From Lachnospiraceae bacterium (GTDB lineage Bacteria > Bacillota > Clostridia > Lachnospirales > Lachnospiraceae): a DNA stretch of 55,716 nucleotides. The DNA is taken from contig JAETQH010000028.1 of the NCBI GenBank assembly GCA_021770785.1, positions 1 to 55,716 of the forward strand, given 5' to 3'. The translations under genes and the position numbers were made by a program. The notes beneath the pieces were generated by a model that did no database searches, was not told the DNA's origin, and saw only the letters and a list, made by a program, of their open reading frames with translations. Position 1 is the first letter of the stretch; every line of letters begins with the position of its first letter. Shown in pieces: positions 40,324-49,714 of this stretch.

Positions 40324-41255
40324 GAGTGATATTTATGGGAACCCCTGATTTTGCAGTGGGGACGTTAGAGGAAATTATAAAAGCGGGGCATGAGGTTGTC
40401 CTGGTGGTTTCCCAGCCGGATAAGGCGGTGGGGAGAAGCAAGGCGTTAAAATACACCCCGGTGAAAGCCTGTGCCATCGGGCACGGAATCGAAGTCTATC
40501 AGCCGGAAAGGGTCAGGGAGACGGAAGCTGTGGAATATTTGAGAAAATACCGGCCGGATATCATTATTGTGGAGGCTTTTGGGCAGATTATACCCAGAGT
40601 CATTCTGGACATGCCGAAATACGGCTGTGTGAATGTCCATGCCTCCCTGTTGCCGAAGTACCGGGGGGCCTCCCCTATACAGTGGGCGGTCATCAATGGG
40701 GAAAAGATTACAGGAGTTACTACCCAGCGCATGGATGACGGGATTGATACCGGGGATATCATCATGAAAGAAGAAGTAGCATTGCGGGAGGACGAGACGG
40801 GAGGAAGCCTGTTTGACCGCCTTGCCGGAGTGGGGGCAAAACTCTGTGTAAAAACTATGGAAGCTATTGAAAACGGTACTGCTGTTTATACGCCTCAGGA
40901 CAATGCCAAAGCTACCCATACCGCTAAAATTCATAAGGAGTTAGGCAGTATTGACTGGACGAAGGGGGCAGAAGAAATCGAGTGTCTGATTCGTGGATTA
41001 GACCCGTGGCCCAGCGCTTATACCAGATTAGGGGATAAAATTTTAAAAATCTGGAAGGCAGAGGTGGTTTCGGAGCAGAGCGAAGCGGAGCCGGGCTGTA
41101 TTGTAAAGGTGGAAAAAAACAGGATTTTAGTACAGACGGGAAGAGGAATGCTGGCGTTAAAGGAAGTGCAGCTAGAGGGAAAAAAACGAATGATGGTGGC
41201 TGCCTTTTTGAACGGCTGCACCGTGGAAGAGGGAACTTATTTTAAGCGCGGATAA
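40320..41255 (+). CDS. fmt: Methionyl-tRNA formyltransferase
   Basis: This 311-residue enzyme formylates initiator Met-tRNA using 10-formyl-THF. FMGTPDFAVGTL, HASLLPKYRGASPIQW (catalytic Asn-His-Asp region) and GDIIMKEEV are typical, and the C-terminal tRNA-binding domain is complete. The ATG overlaps the def stop (ATGA), so translation is coupled. A zinc peptidase gene follows 22 bp later. Confidence 0.95.
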   Translation: MRVIFMGTPDFAVGTLEEIIKAGHEVVLVVSQPDKAVGRSKALKYTPVKACAIGHGIEVYQPERVRETEAVEYLRKYRPDIIIVEAFGQIIPRVILDMPKYGCVNVHASLLPKYRGASPIQWAVINGEKITGVTTQRMDDGIDTGDIIMKEEVALREDETGGSLFDRLAGVGAKLCVKTMEAIENGTAVYTPQDNAKATHTAKIHKELGSIDWTKGAEEIECLIRGLDPWPSAYTRLGDKILKIWKAEVVSEQSEAEPGCIVKVEKNRILVQTGRGMLALKEVQLEGKKRMMVAAFLNGCTVEEGTYFKRG

Positions 41256-41277
41256 GAGATAGAAAGGATGGATGAGA

Positions 41278-41988
41278 ATGCCTTATTTTTACTACTATTG
41301 GGACCCGACCTATATTCTGGTCATCATCGGAGCAGTTATCTGTATGATAGCTTCCGCAAGGGTTAAGTCTACCTACAATAAATATTCACAGTACCGCAGT
41401 ATGACGGGAATGACCGGAGCCCAGGCGGCGGAGCGGATTTTAAATTCTGCAGGGATTTATGACGTTTCCATCCGCCATGTTTCAGGAAATCTGACGGACA
41501 ATTACAATCCTATGAAAAAGACCCTGAATCTGTCGGATACAGTTTATGGCAGTACCTCCGTGGCGGCAATCGGCGTGGCAGCCCACGAGTGCGGACATGC
41601 CATCCAGCATCAGAAGGGTTATGTGCCTCTGACGCTGCGTTCTGCCATTGTGCCGGTGGCAAATATCGGCTCTACTTTAGCGTGGCCTCTGATTGTGATT
41701 GGTTTGTTTTTTACCAGTTCTACGGGAAGCTTTCTCATTAACCTTGGAATTATCTGCTTTTCCTTTGCGGTGATTTTCCAGCTGGTGACCCTTCCGGTGG
41801 AGTTTAACGCGTCAAGCCGTGCCCTTAAGACGGTGGAGCAGTTAGGAATCTTAGGGGACAGTGAGCTGCCCTATACAAAAAAAGTGCTGAGTGCGGCGGC
41901 ACTTACTTATGTGGCAAGTGCGGCGGCAGCTATTTTGCAGCTACTCCGTCTGGTACTGTTGTTTGGAGGGCGCGATAGGGATGACTGA
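41278..41988 (+). CDS. Membrane zinc metallopeptidase (YugP-like)
   Basis: This 236-residue protein is the YugP/Zn_peptidase_2 type found between fmt and rsmB in Clostridia. It has membrane segments near the N-terminus (YILVIIGAVICMIAS), and after the zinc motif HECGHAIQH (about residue 112) two more toward the C-terminus. The substrate is unknown. I chose ATG 41278 (MPYFYYYWDPT); ATG 41272 is 4 nt after AAAGG and also possible. Its end overlaps rsmB by 8 bp. Confidence 0.88.
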   Translation: MPYFYYYWDPTYILVIIGAVICMIASARVKSTYNKYSQYRSMTGMTGAQAAERILNSAGIYDVSIRHVSGNLTDNYNPMKKTLNLSDTVYGSTSVAAIGVAAHECGHAIQHQKGYVPLTLRSAIVPVANIGSTLAWPLIVIGLFFTSSTGSFLINLGIICFSFAVIFQLVTLPVEFNASSRALKTVEQLGILGDSELPYTKKVLSAAALTYVASAAAAILQLLRLVLLFGGRDRDD

Positions 41989-43300
41989 TTCGGTAAATAC
42001 AAGGGAGCTGGTGTTGGGGATTTTACTGGAGGTTATGGAGGAGGGGGGCTACAGCCATGTGGTCCTGCGCTCCGTTTTGGAAAAATACCAGTATTTAGAG
42101 AAACAGGAGAGAGCATTCATCACACGGGTTTCCGAGGGAACCATCCAGCACATGATAGAACTCGATTATATCATCAACCGGTTTTCCAAGGTAAAAGTGA
42201 ACAAAATGAAGCCTGTCATCCGCAATATTTTGCGGATGGCGGTGTACCAGATGAAATATATGGATTCGGTGCCGGATTCCGCAGCTTGCAACGAGGCGGT
42301 GAAACTGGCGAGGAAAAAGGGATTTTCCTCCCTCAACGGTTTTGTCAACGGGGTGCTTCGCAATATCAGCAGAAATCTTGACGGGGTGCAGTACCCCAAG
42401 GAAGGGGAGAATCCTGTGGAGGCAATTTCTGTCCGCTATTCCATGCCGGAGTGGATTGTGGAGGACTGGATAGAACATTACGGAATACGGCAGACCAGAA
42501 AAACGGCGGAGGCTTTTTTGCAGGAGGCACCCCTTACGGTACGCACGAATCTTTTAAAAACTACGCCGGAGAAGCTAAAGGAGCGCCTGATGGCAGAGGG
42601 AGTGACGGTGGAGCCTGTGGATACGGAAATTTATCCGCAGCTTACCTACGCCTTTGCCATTTCCGGCTTTGATTATTTGAATGCCTTGCCGTCCTTTCGG
42701 GAAGGATTGTTTTATGTACAGGATATCAGTTCCATGATGGTGGCGGAATTAGCGGCGGTGAAGGAAGGCAGCTATGTGATAGATGTCTGCAGCGCTCCGG
42801 GAGGAAAAAGTATTCATCTGGCGGAGAAAATGAAGGATACCGGAATGGTGGAAGCTAGGGATTTGACGGAAACTAAGGTGGCGCTGATAGAGGAAAATAT
42901 CGCAAGGCACCGGCTTTCCAACATCAAGGCAGTGTGCCGGGATGCTACGGTATTTTCGGAGGAGGATGTGGAAAAGGCGGATGTCCTGATCGCGGATTTG
43001 CCCTGCTCCGGCCTTGGTATTTTAAGAAAAAAGACGGATATCAAGTATAAAATGAGCAGCAAACAGCAGCAGGAATTAGTGCTGCTGCAGCGGAAGATAT
43101 TAGATACTGTGTTCCCTTATGTGAAGTGCGGCGGCACCCTTATCTACTCCACCTGTACCATCCACCGTGGGGAAAACGAGGAAAATGTACAGTGGTTTGT
43201 GGATAAACACTCGGAATTTGTGTTAGAGGAAATGCACCAGATATTTCCGAAGGAGCATTTAGGGGACGGCTTCTTTATGGCGAAATTTGTGAGGAATTAG
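41981..43300 (+). CDS. rsmB: 16S rRNA (cytosine967-C5)-methyltransferase
   Basis: This 439-residue enzyme methylates C967 of 16S rRNA. The N-terminal NusB-like RNA-binding domain is followed by the SAM domain with DVCSAPGGKSIHLAE, LIADLPCSGLGILRK (catalytic Cys) and YSTCTIHRGENE (second Cys). I start at ATG 41981; a longer frame to 41891 overlaps the peptidase and lacks a site. rlmN follows 3 bp after the stop, so both rRNA modification genes are coupled. Confidence 0.93.
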   Translation: MTDSVNTRELVLGILLEVMEEGGYSHVVLRSVLEKYQYLEKQERAFITRVSEGTIQHMIELDYIINRFSKVKVNKMKPVIRNILRMAVYQMKYMDSVPDSAACNEAVKLARKKGFSSLNGFVNGVLRNISRNLDGVQYPKEGENPVEAISVRYSMPEWIVEDWIEHYGIRQTRKTAEAFLQEAPLTVRTNLLKTTPEKLKERLMAEGVTVEPVDTEIYPQLTYAFAISGFDYLNALPSFREGLFYVQDISSMMVAELAAVKEGSYVIDVCSAPGGKSIHLAEKMKDTGMVEARDLTETKVALIEENIARHRLSNIKAVCRDATVFSEEDVEKADVLIADLPCSGLGILRKKTDIKYKMSSKQQQELVLLQRKILDTVFPYVKCGGTLIYSTCTIHRGENEENVQWFVDKHSEFVLEEMHQIFPKEHLGDGFFMAKFVRN

Positions 43301-43303
43301 GAA

Positions 43304-44353
43304 TTGAAGGAAAAAACAGATATTAAATCCATGAATTTGGCGGAACTGAAAATTTATATGGAAGAGCTGGGAGAAAAAAGCTTTCGGGCAAAGCAGGTGT
43401 ATCAGTGGCTGCATGAAAAGCAGGTTTCTTCCTTTGAGGAAATGACCAACCTCTCCAAGGCGCTGATAGAAAAGCTGAATCAGAATTGTTTTCTGATCAG
43501 TCTGAAAAAAGAGGCGGTGCAGATTTCAAAAATCGACGGCACCAGAAAATATTTGTTCCTGCTCCCTGACGGTAATGTTATCGAAAGCGTCCTGATGAAA
43601 TATAAGCATGGTAATTCTGTCTGTATTTCCTCCCAGGTGGGCTGCCGGATGGGCTGCCGCTTTTGCGCCTCCACTTTAGACGGGCTGGTGCGGGGGCTGA
43701 CTCCCTCGGAGATGATTGACCAGATTTACCAGATAGGAAAGGATATCGGGGAGCGGATTTCCAATGTGGTGGTGATGGGAACCGGGGAGCCTATGGATAA
43801 TTTTGAAAACCTGCTAAAATTTATCCAGCTTCTGACCGATGAAAACGGGCTGCATATCAGCCAGAGGAACCTGACGGTATCTACCTGCGGGATTGTGCCG
43901 AAAATGAGGGAGTTAGCGGAGCAAAAACTTCAGATTACCCTGGCGTTGTCCCTGCACGCTTCAAACCAGGAGAAGAGGTTAGAGCTGATGCCGGTGGCAA
44001 ATAAGTATGAGATCCATGAGGTGATGGAAGCCTGCCGGTATTATTTTGAACAGACCGGGCGGCGGGTAAGCTTTGAGTACAGCCTGGTTGCCGGAGTGAA
44101 TGACACAGAGGCAGACGCAGAGCAGTTAGCAAAGCTGATTCGGGGCATGAACTGTCATGTAAACCTGATTCCGGTGAATCCCATCAAGGAGCGCTCTTAT
44201 GTGCAGCCGGACAGCGGCGCTGTCTGGAGCTTTAAGGAGAGGCTTGAGAAAAAGGGCATCAATGTGACGGTGCGTCGGGAGATGGGCAGGGACATTGACG
44301 GTGCCTGCGGACAGCTAAGGCGGAAATATGCAGGGGTTGCTCTTTTGCCTTAG
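43304..44353 (+). CDS. rlmN: Dual-specificity 23S rRNA A2503/tRNA A37 C2-methyltransferase
   Basis: This 349-residue radical-SAM enzyme begins at TTG 43304 (MKEKTDIKSMNLAEL), with GAGGA 8 nt upstream. The cluster motif is CRMGCRFC (about 115-122), GEPMDNF follows, and the C-terminal methyl-carrier Cys is in GACGQL. It makes m2A2503 in 23S rRNA. Length is normal. Confidence 0.94.
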   Translation: MKEKTDIKSMNLAELKIYMEELGEKSFRAKQVYQWLHEKQVSSFEEMTNLSKALIEKLNQNCFLISLKKEAVQISKIDGTRKYLFLLPDGNVIESVLMKYKHGNSVCISSQVGCRMGCRFCASTLDGLVRGLTPSEMIDQIYQIGKDIGERISNVVVMGTGEPMDNFENLLKFIQLLTDENGLHISQRNLTVSTCGIVPKMRELAEQKLQITLALSLHASNQEKRLELMPVANKYEIHEVMEACRYYFEQTGRRVSFEYSLVAGVNDTEADAEQLAKLIRGMNCHVNLIPVNPIKERSYVQPDSGAVWSFKERLEKKGINVTVRREMGRDIDGACGQLRRKYAGVALLP

Positions 44354-44466
44354 GTGTGCTAATATTTGAAAATGTGAAAAGAATGATTGTTTGCGAAAAC
44401 AGAGCTGACATAGTTGGAAGTATGAGGAGAAAATACAGATTTTTAGAAAGGTAGGAAGAAGATAGG

Positions 44467-45213
44467 ATGAAGACGTTTTCCATGACGCATGTTGGACGGC
44501 GGAGGGAAATGAATCAGGATTACATGTATACGTCAGAGACTGCTGTTGGAAATCTGCCGAACCTCTTTCTGGTGGCGGATGGCATGGGCGGTCACGCCGC
44601 AGGAGAATATGCTTCTAAGTTTACCATAGAAAAGATGGTGGAAAAGATAGGCAGTTCCTCAGGAAAAGAGCCGGTGGCGCTGATAAAAGAAGCGGTGGAG
44701 AAAGTAAATGTGCTGCTGTTAGCAGAGGCAGAGGCGGACGCAGCAAAAGCAGGCATGGGAACCACCATTGTGGCGGCGACGGTGATAGACGGCAGGCTTT
44801 ACGCAGCCAACGTGGGAGATAGCAGGCTTTATGTGATTAATCGTGAGCACATTACCCAGATTACAAGGGATCATTCCCTGGTAGAGGAAATGGTGCGGAT
44901 GGGAGAGATGGATAAGGAAGTTGCCAAGGACCATCCCGATAAAAATATCATTACCCGGGCAGTAGGCGTGCTGCCGGAGGTGGCGGTGGATTTCTTTGAA
45001 ATTACATTGGCAGAGGAAGATACGATACTGATGTGTTCCGACGGGCTCACCAATATGGTGGAGGACAGTGAGATTAAAAGGATTGTGTTAGGTCAGCGGG
45101 ACATTGTGGAAAAAGCTGAGAGATTAGTGGAAACAGCCAATCAAAACGGCGGCAGGGATAATATTACAGTAGTATTGATAGAACCATTTTCTGACGAGGT
45201 GAAAGAATGTTAG
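44467..45213 (+). CDS. prpC: PP2C-type Ser/Thr phosphatase
   Basis: This 248-residue protein phosphatase opposes PASTA kinase. Metal-binding motifs are RREMNQD, VADGMGGHAAGEYAS, GDSRLYV, MCSDGLTNMV and GGRDNITVV, all intact. AGGAAG precedes the ATG. The next gene, the kinase, begins 7 bp before its stop, so both are translated together. Confidence 0.94.
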   Translation: MKTFSMTHVGRRREMNQDYMYTSETAVGNLPNLFLVADGMGGHAAGEYASKFTIEKMVEKIGSSSGKEPVALIKEAVEKVNVLLLAEAEADAAKAGMGTTIVAATVIDGRLYAANVGDSRLYVINREHITQITRDHSLVEEMVRMGEMDKEVAKDHPDKNIITRAVGVLPEVAVDFFEITLAEEDTILMCSDGLTNMVEDSEIKRIVLGQRDIVEKAERLVETANQNGGRDNITVVLIEPFSDEVKEC

Positions 45214-47342
45214 CAGAGGGAATGTACATAGCGGACCGCTATGAAATCATAGGAAAAATCGGAGCCGGCGGCATGTCGGATGTATATAAAGCAAAGGATT
45301 TGACATTAGGGCGTTTTGTTGCTATTAAGGTGTTAAAGAGTGAGTTTTCCGAGGACATGGGATTTGTGACAAAATTCCGCACGGAGGCGCAGTCTGCGGC
45401 GGGCTTAGAGCATCCGAATATTGTAAATATTTATGATGTCGGCAGTGAAAACGGAATGCACTACATTGTCATGGAGTACGTGGAGGGCATTACCTTAAAA
45501 ACATATATTGAGAAAAAGGGACAGCTTTCCTTTAAAGAGGCGGTGAGCATTGCCATTCAAGTGGGCAGGGGAATTGAGGCCGCACACAACAAAAATATTA
45601 TTCACCGTGACATTAAACCTCAGAATATCATGATATCCACCGAGGGAAAGGTGAAGGTGACGGATTTTGGTATTGCAAGGGCGGCTTCCACGAATACTAT
45701 CAGCTCTGATGTGATGGGCTCCGTGCATTACTCCTCACCGGAGCAGGCGCGCAACGGTTTCGTGGACGGAAAGAGTGATATCTATTCTCTGGGTATCGTA
45801 ATGTACGAGATGGTGACGGGGCGTGTGCCCTTTGACGGGGATACCACCGTGGCAGTTGCCATCCAGCATTTGCAGGAGGAGATGGTGCCGCCCAGCGCAT
45901 ATGCATCCAATCTTCCTGTCAGCATGGAGAAAATTATCTTAAAATGTACCCAGAAGAGCACCGACCGCAGATATGAATCCATGGCGGCTCTGCTGGCGGA
46001 TTTGCGGAAATCCTTAATCAGCCCCAATGAGGACTTTGTGGTGATGGTTCCCCAGACCAGCCAGGATAAGACCAGGGTCATCGGTGCGGATGATTTGAGC
46101 AAAATCCAGAAACAGGCGGGAAGCGTTTATGTGAAAAAGGAAGAGATGCCCCTGCCTAAAATCCAACCGGAATATGAGGAAGAGGACCCGGAGGATGAGG
46201 AATATGATGACGAGGAAGATGGAGAAATCAATCCGAAGTTAGAAAAAGCAATCACGATTATGGGAATTGCTGCGGCAGTTGTCATTGTGATTTTGATTGC
46301 CTATATTTTGATTAATCTTTTTGGCGGTTTTTCCTTAGGAAAAAATAAATCTACGGAGACGGAAACCACAAGAACGGAAACTCAGGTGAAAAATGAAACT
46401 GCTGAAAATGCAAATGCAGTTTCTTCTGACAATGGAACGGTAGGAGACAGCATAGAGGACGGTGTGGAGGTTCCTGACGTAAAAAATTTAAGCTTTGAAG
46501 ACGCACAGGCAGAGTTATCCAAATATAATTTAGGCATCAAGGAGGTAGGAAGAACCTCCTCCGATACGGTGGAAAAAGACAGGATTGTCAGCCAGCAGCC
46601 GGAGGCTCACCAGACAGTAGAAAAGAATACAACCGTTGAAGTTACCTTGAGCAGCGGGAAGGGCAGCATTGATATTCCCAATGTGGTAGGACAGAGGGAA
46701 GCGGACGCCGTGAGCGCCTTAGAGGGAACCTTTGAGGTGAGTAAGGATTATGCCTACAGTTCTGATGTGGCGGAGGGATATGTCATTTCCCAGAGCCCCA
46801 CAGGTGAGGGAAAAGAGGGGGATGTGATTACCCTTGTCATCAGCAAGGGAGAGGAATTAGTCACCGTAGAGGACGTTACCACCACTTATAAATCCGAAGA
46901 ACAGGCAAAAGCGTTGCTATCGGATCTTACGGTGAGCACCACCACGAAATATAGTGATACGGCAGAGGGTATTGTGATCGGGCAGAGCATTCCGGCGGGA
47001 AAACAGGTGGCGAAGGGGACTGCCATTACCATTACGGTAAGCCTCGGGCCGGAGCCGGCAGATGTAGTGACGGCAGCCACCTACAAGCTGAACGTAAGGA
47101 TTGAGCTTCCGGCAGATACCTCAAATATTTCCGGTGCTAACATTGTACTGTACGGAAAATCAGGAGCGGTTCTGGCCACCTGGAATAACAAGACCGTTGC
47201 GGATTTCGGCAGCGACGGACTGAATCTTACGAAAACAGGGCTGTTGGAAGAGAGCGGTAAGCTGGTGATTACCTGGCTTGATTTAGAGGGAAATGCCTGC
47301 GGAGAGCAGACAGAAAACGTAAACTTCCAAAAAGAATCATAA
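45207..47342 (+). CDS. prkC: PASTA-domain eukaryotic-type Ser/Thr protein kinase
   Basis: This 711-residue membrane kinase has a cytosolic catalytic domain (about 11-270) with GAGGMSDVYKA, VAIK, HRDIKPQN (about 132) and DFG (about 152). A juxtamembrane acidic stretch (YEEEDPEDEEYDDEEDGE, about 312-329) precedes one transmembrane helix (about 349-371). Outside are three PASTA domains (about 421-487, 488-550 and 551-617) and a C-terminal extension of about 95 residues. It senses muropeptides or lipid II and controls growth and wall synthesis. GAGG lies 7 nt before the ATG. Confidence 0.95.
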   Translation: MLAEGMYIADRYEIIGKIGAGGMSDVYKAKDLTLGRFVAIKVLKSEFSEDMGFVTKFRTEAQSAAGLEHPNIVNIYDVGSENGMHYIVMEYVEGITLKTYIEKKGQLSFKEAVSIAIQVGRGIEAAHNKNIIHRDIKPQNIMISTEGKVKVTDFGIARAASTNTISSDVMGSVHYSSPEQARNGFVDGKSDIYSLGIVMYEMVTGRVPFDGDTTVAVAIQHLQEEMVPPSAYASNLPVSMEKIILKCTQKSTDRRYESMAALLADLRKSLISPNEDFVVMVPQTSQDKTRVIGADDLSKIQKQAGSVYVKKEEMPLPKIQPEYEEEDPEDEEYDDEEDGEINPKLEKAITIMGIAAAVVIVILIAYILINLFGGFSLGKNKSTETETTRTETQVKNETAENANAVSSDNGTVGDSIEDGVEVPDVKNLSFEDAQAELSKYNLGIKEVGRTSSDTVEKDRIVSQQPEAHQTVEKNTTVEVTLSSGKGSIDIPNVVGQREADAVSALEGTFEVSKDYAYSSDVAEGYVISQSPTGEGKEGDVITLVISKGEELVTVEDVTTTYKSEEQAKALLSDLTVSTTTKYSDTAEGIVIGQSIPAGKQVAKGTAITITVSLGPEPADVVTAATYKLNVRIELPADTSNISGANIVLYGKSGAVLATWNNKTVADFGSDGLNLTKTGLLEESGKLVITWLDLEGNACGEQTENVNFQKES

Positions 47343-47354
47343 ACAGGATACTAT

Positions 47355-48233
47355 ATGCAGGGAAAGATAGTAAAAGGAATTGCCGGATTCTACTATGTCC
47401 ATTTGGCAGGAGCCGGAATTTATGAGTGCAAGGCAAAGGGTGTTTTCAGGAACAGGAACGTCAAACCCCTGGTGGGGGATGATGTGGAAATTGCCATTAT
47501 AGATGAGGAAGAAAAAAAGGGAAATATCGAACAGATACTGCCCCGGAGCAATGAGCTGATGCGTCCGGCAGTGGCAAATATAGACCTTGCCCTGATTATT
47601 TTTGCAGCGGCGAAGCCGCAGCCTAATTTTAATCTGTTGGACCGTTTCCTGATTATGATGGAGTACCAGAAGGTTCCGGTAAAAATCTGTTTTAACAAAG
47701 CGGATTTAGTGACGGAGGAAGAATTAGAGAGCTTTGCGGGGATATACAGGCAGTGCGGTTATGAGATTCTGAAGGTCAGCGCCAAAAAAGAGTGGGGAAT
47801 GGAACAGCTCCAGACGGTGTTAGAGGGAAAGACCACTGCGGTGGCAGGCCCCTCCGGCGTGGGAAAATCTTCCCTCATCAACCGCCTGCAGCCCAATGTG
47901 CAGATGGAAACCGGAAGTATCAGCAGAAAGATTGAGCGGGGACGCCATACCACACGCCACTCCGAGATTATTCCGGTGGGCGAAAATACCTATATTATGG
48001 ATACACCGGGATTTTCCACATTAAATATTCCGGGCTTTGAAAAAGAGGATTTACAGCAGTACTATCCGGAGTTTGGTGAGTTTGAACCCTATTGCAGGTT
48101 TCAGGGCTGCAGCCATATCAACGAGCCGGACTGCGGCGTCAAGGAAGCTTTAGCAGAGGGGAAAATCAGCCGCCTCCGTTATGAGAATTATAAACTTTTG
48201 TATGAAGAACGAAAGAATATCAAAAAGTATTGA
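47355..48233 (+). CDS. rsgA: Ribosome small-subunit-dependent GTPase A
   Basis: This 292-residue circularly permuted GTPase matures the 30S subunit. FNKADL (G4), GPSGVGKSS (G1), DTPGFS (G3) and the zinc set CRFQGCSHINEPDC are visible, and the OB-fold domain is N-terminal. AGGA precedes ATG 47355. Its place between prkC and rpe is the conserved one, so this is the orthologue; the longer paralogue is at 4635-5669. Confidence 0.95.
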   Translation: MQGKIVKGIAGFYYVHLAGAGIYECKAKGVFRNRNVKPLVGDDVEIAIIDEEEKKGNIEQILPRSNELMRPAVANIDLALIIFAAAKPQPNFNLLDRFLIMMEYQKVPVKICFNKADLVTEEELESFAGIYRQCGYEILKVSAKKEWGMEQLQTVLEGKTTAVAGPSGVGKSSLINRLQPNVQMETGSISRKIERGRHTTRHSEIIPVGENTYIMDTPGFSTLNIPGFEKEDLQQYYPEFGEFEPYCRFQGCSHINEPDCGVKEALAEGKISRLRYENYKLLYEERKNIKKY

Positions 48234-48270
48234 GTGACGCACCCGAAATGGTGTATCTGTGGAGGAAGAT

Positions 48271-48924
48271 ATGAATTGTTTATCGCCGTCAATTTTAGCA
48301 GCAGATTTCAGCAGGCTTGGAGAACAGATACGGGAGTTAGATGAGGCAGGTGCCCAGTATGTCCATATTGATGTGATGGACGGCATGTTTGTCCCAAGCA
48401 TTAGCTTCGGGCTTCCAGTGATTCGGTCCATTCGGGAATGCAGCGAGCGGATTTTTGACGTACATCTTATGATAGAAGAACCGATACGCTTTATATCGGA
48501 CTTCGCAGACGCCGGGGCGGATTTGATTACGGTACATGCAGAGAGCTGCAGGCATTTAGACCGAACCATTGATGCCATCAAGGAAAAAGGGCTTTTAGCG
48601 GGGGTGGCGCTGAATCCGGCGACACCGCTTTCTGCCCTTTCCTGCGTTCTGTCAAAGGTGGATATGGTGCTGATTATGACGGTAAATCCCGGTTTCGGCG
48701 GACAGAGCCTGATTCCCTATACCTTAGATAAGGTACGGGATTTAAAGAAAATGATTGATACCTATGGGTTAAAGACGGACATCGAGGTAGACGGCGGCAT
48801 CAATCTTTCTAATGTAGAGGAAACCATGGCGGCGGGCGCAAATATTATTGTTGCCGGGAGCGCCGTGTTCCGGGGGAATGTGACGGAAAATGTGGAAAGT
48901 TTCCTGAAAATCATTCACGGATAA
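48271..48924 (+). CDS. rpe: Ribulose-phosphate 3-epimerase
   Basis: This 217-residue TIM-barrel enzyme interconverts ribulose-5-P and xylulose-5-P. SPSILAADFSRLG, HIDVMDGMFVPSISFG, DVHLMIEEP, MTVNPGFGGQ and EVDGGIN are all present. GGAGGAAGAT precedes ATG 48271; a GTG at 48259 sits before the site. It follows rsgA by 37 bp. Confidence 0.95.
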   Translation: MNCLSPSILAADFSRLGEQIRELDEAGAQYVHIDVMDGMFVPSISFGLPVIRSIRECSERIFDVHLMIEEPIRFISDFADAGADLITVHAESCRHLDRTIDAIKEKGLLAGVALNPATPLSALSCVLSKVDMVLIMTVNPGFGGQSLIPYTLDKVRDLKKMIDTYGLKTDIEVDGGINLSNVEETMAAGANIIVAGSAVFRGNVTENVESFLKIIHG

Positions 48925-48938
48925 AGAGGGCAGGGAAC

Positions 48939-49646
48939 ATGAAACATTTTTTGATTATATCCGGCGGCAGTATTGAGGATGAAGCAGTGACGGAATATCT
49001 ATGGCAGGAGACCGGAGGAAGAAAAGAAAAGGGCAGGGACGCCGGAATTGCGGACTGCTTAAAAGAGCGGGGAATAAAGGTAATTGCTGCGGATTTTGGA
49101 CTGGAGTTCTGCGGCAGAAACCATATTCTGCCGGACATTGCAGTGGGGGATTTTGATTCAATCAGTAAGGAAACTCTTTCCCGGTTTAGAGAAAAGGAAG
49201 GAATCACCTGGTATCGGTTAAATCCCGAAAAAGATGATACGGATACGGAGTTTGCCATCCGAAAAGCCTTAGAGGCAGGGGCGGAGCGGATTACCGTTTT
49301 CGGGGGAACCGGAAGCAGGCTTGACCATGTGCTGGGAAATATTGAGCTTCTTGGCATTGGCGTGGAGGCGGGAGTCCCCATAGAACTGGTGGACGCCCAC
49401 AATCGCATTCGTATGATAAAGACAGGCATAACCCTGAAAAAGGAGAAGCAGTTTGGAAAGTATGTTTCTCTAATCCCTTATACGGACCGTGTGGAGCATC
49501 TGTTCCTTACCGGGTTTAAGTATCCTCTTGCGGATGCCTGCCTGCGGGGGTTCTGTAGTCTCGGCATCAGCAATGAAATTGTGGAAAACGAGGCAAAAAT
49601 CCGGTTTGACGGTGGAATACTGCTGGTGATTGAGTCCGGGGACTGA
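48939..49646 (+). CDS. thiN: Thiamine diphosphokinase
   Basis: This 235-residue protein transfers pyrophosphate from ATP to thiamine. GDFDSIS, KDDTDTEFAI and FGGTGSRLDHVLGNI match the family. The first substrate motif reads AADFGLEF rather than AADGGL, a minor change. GGCAGGG precedes the ATG. The position after rpe is the common one. No TPP riboswitch was seen upstream. Confidence 0.9.
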   Translation: MKHFLIISGGSIEDEAVTEYLWQETGGRKEKGRDAGIADCLKERGIKVIAADFGLEFCGRNHILPDIAVGDFDSISKETLSRFREKEGITWYRLNPEKDDTDTEFAIRKALEAGAERITVFGGTGSRLDHVLGNIELLGIGVEAGVPIELVDAHNRIRMIKTGITLKKEKQFGKYVSLIPYTDRVEHLFLTGFKYPLADACLRGFCSLGISNEIVENEAKIRFDGGILLVIESGD

Positions 49647-49714
49647 GATATTGAAATTTTTATGAAAGGCAGAAATCCTTGTAAAACAGGATTTCGGAAC
49701 AGGTAATAATAATT

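Noticed and set aside
48930..48940. TPP riboswitch before thiN
   Set aside because: The gap to rpe is only 14 bp and has no TPP-aptamer motif.
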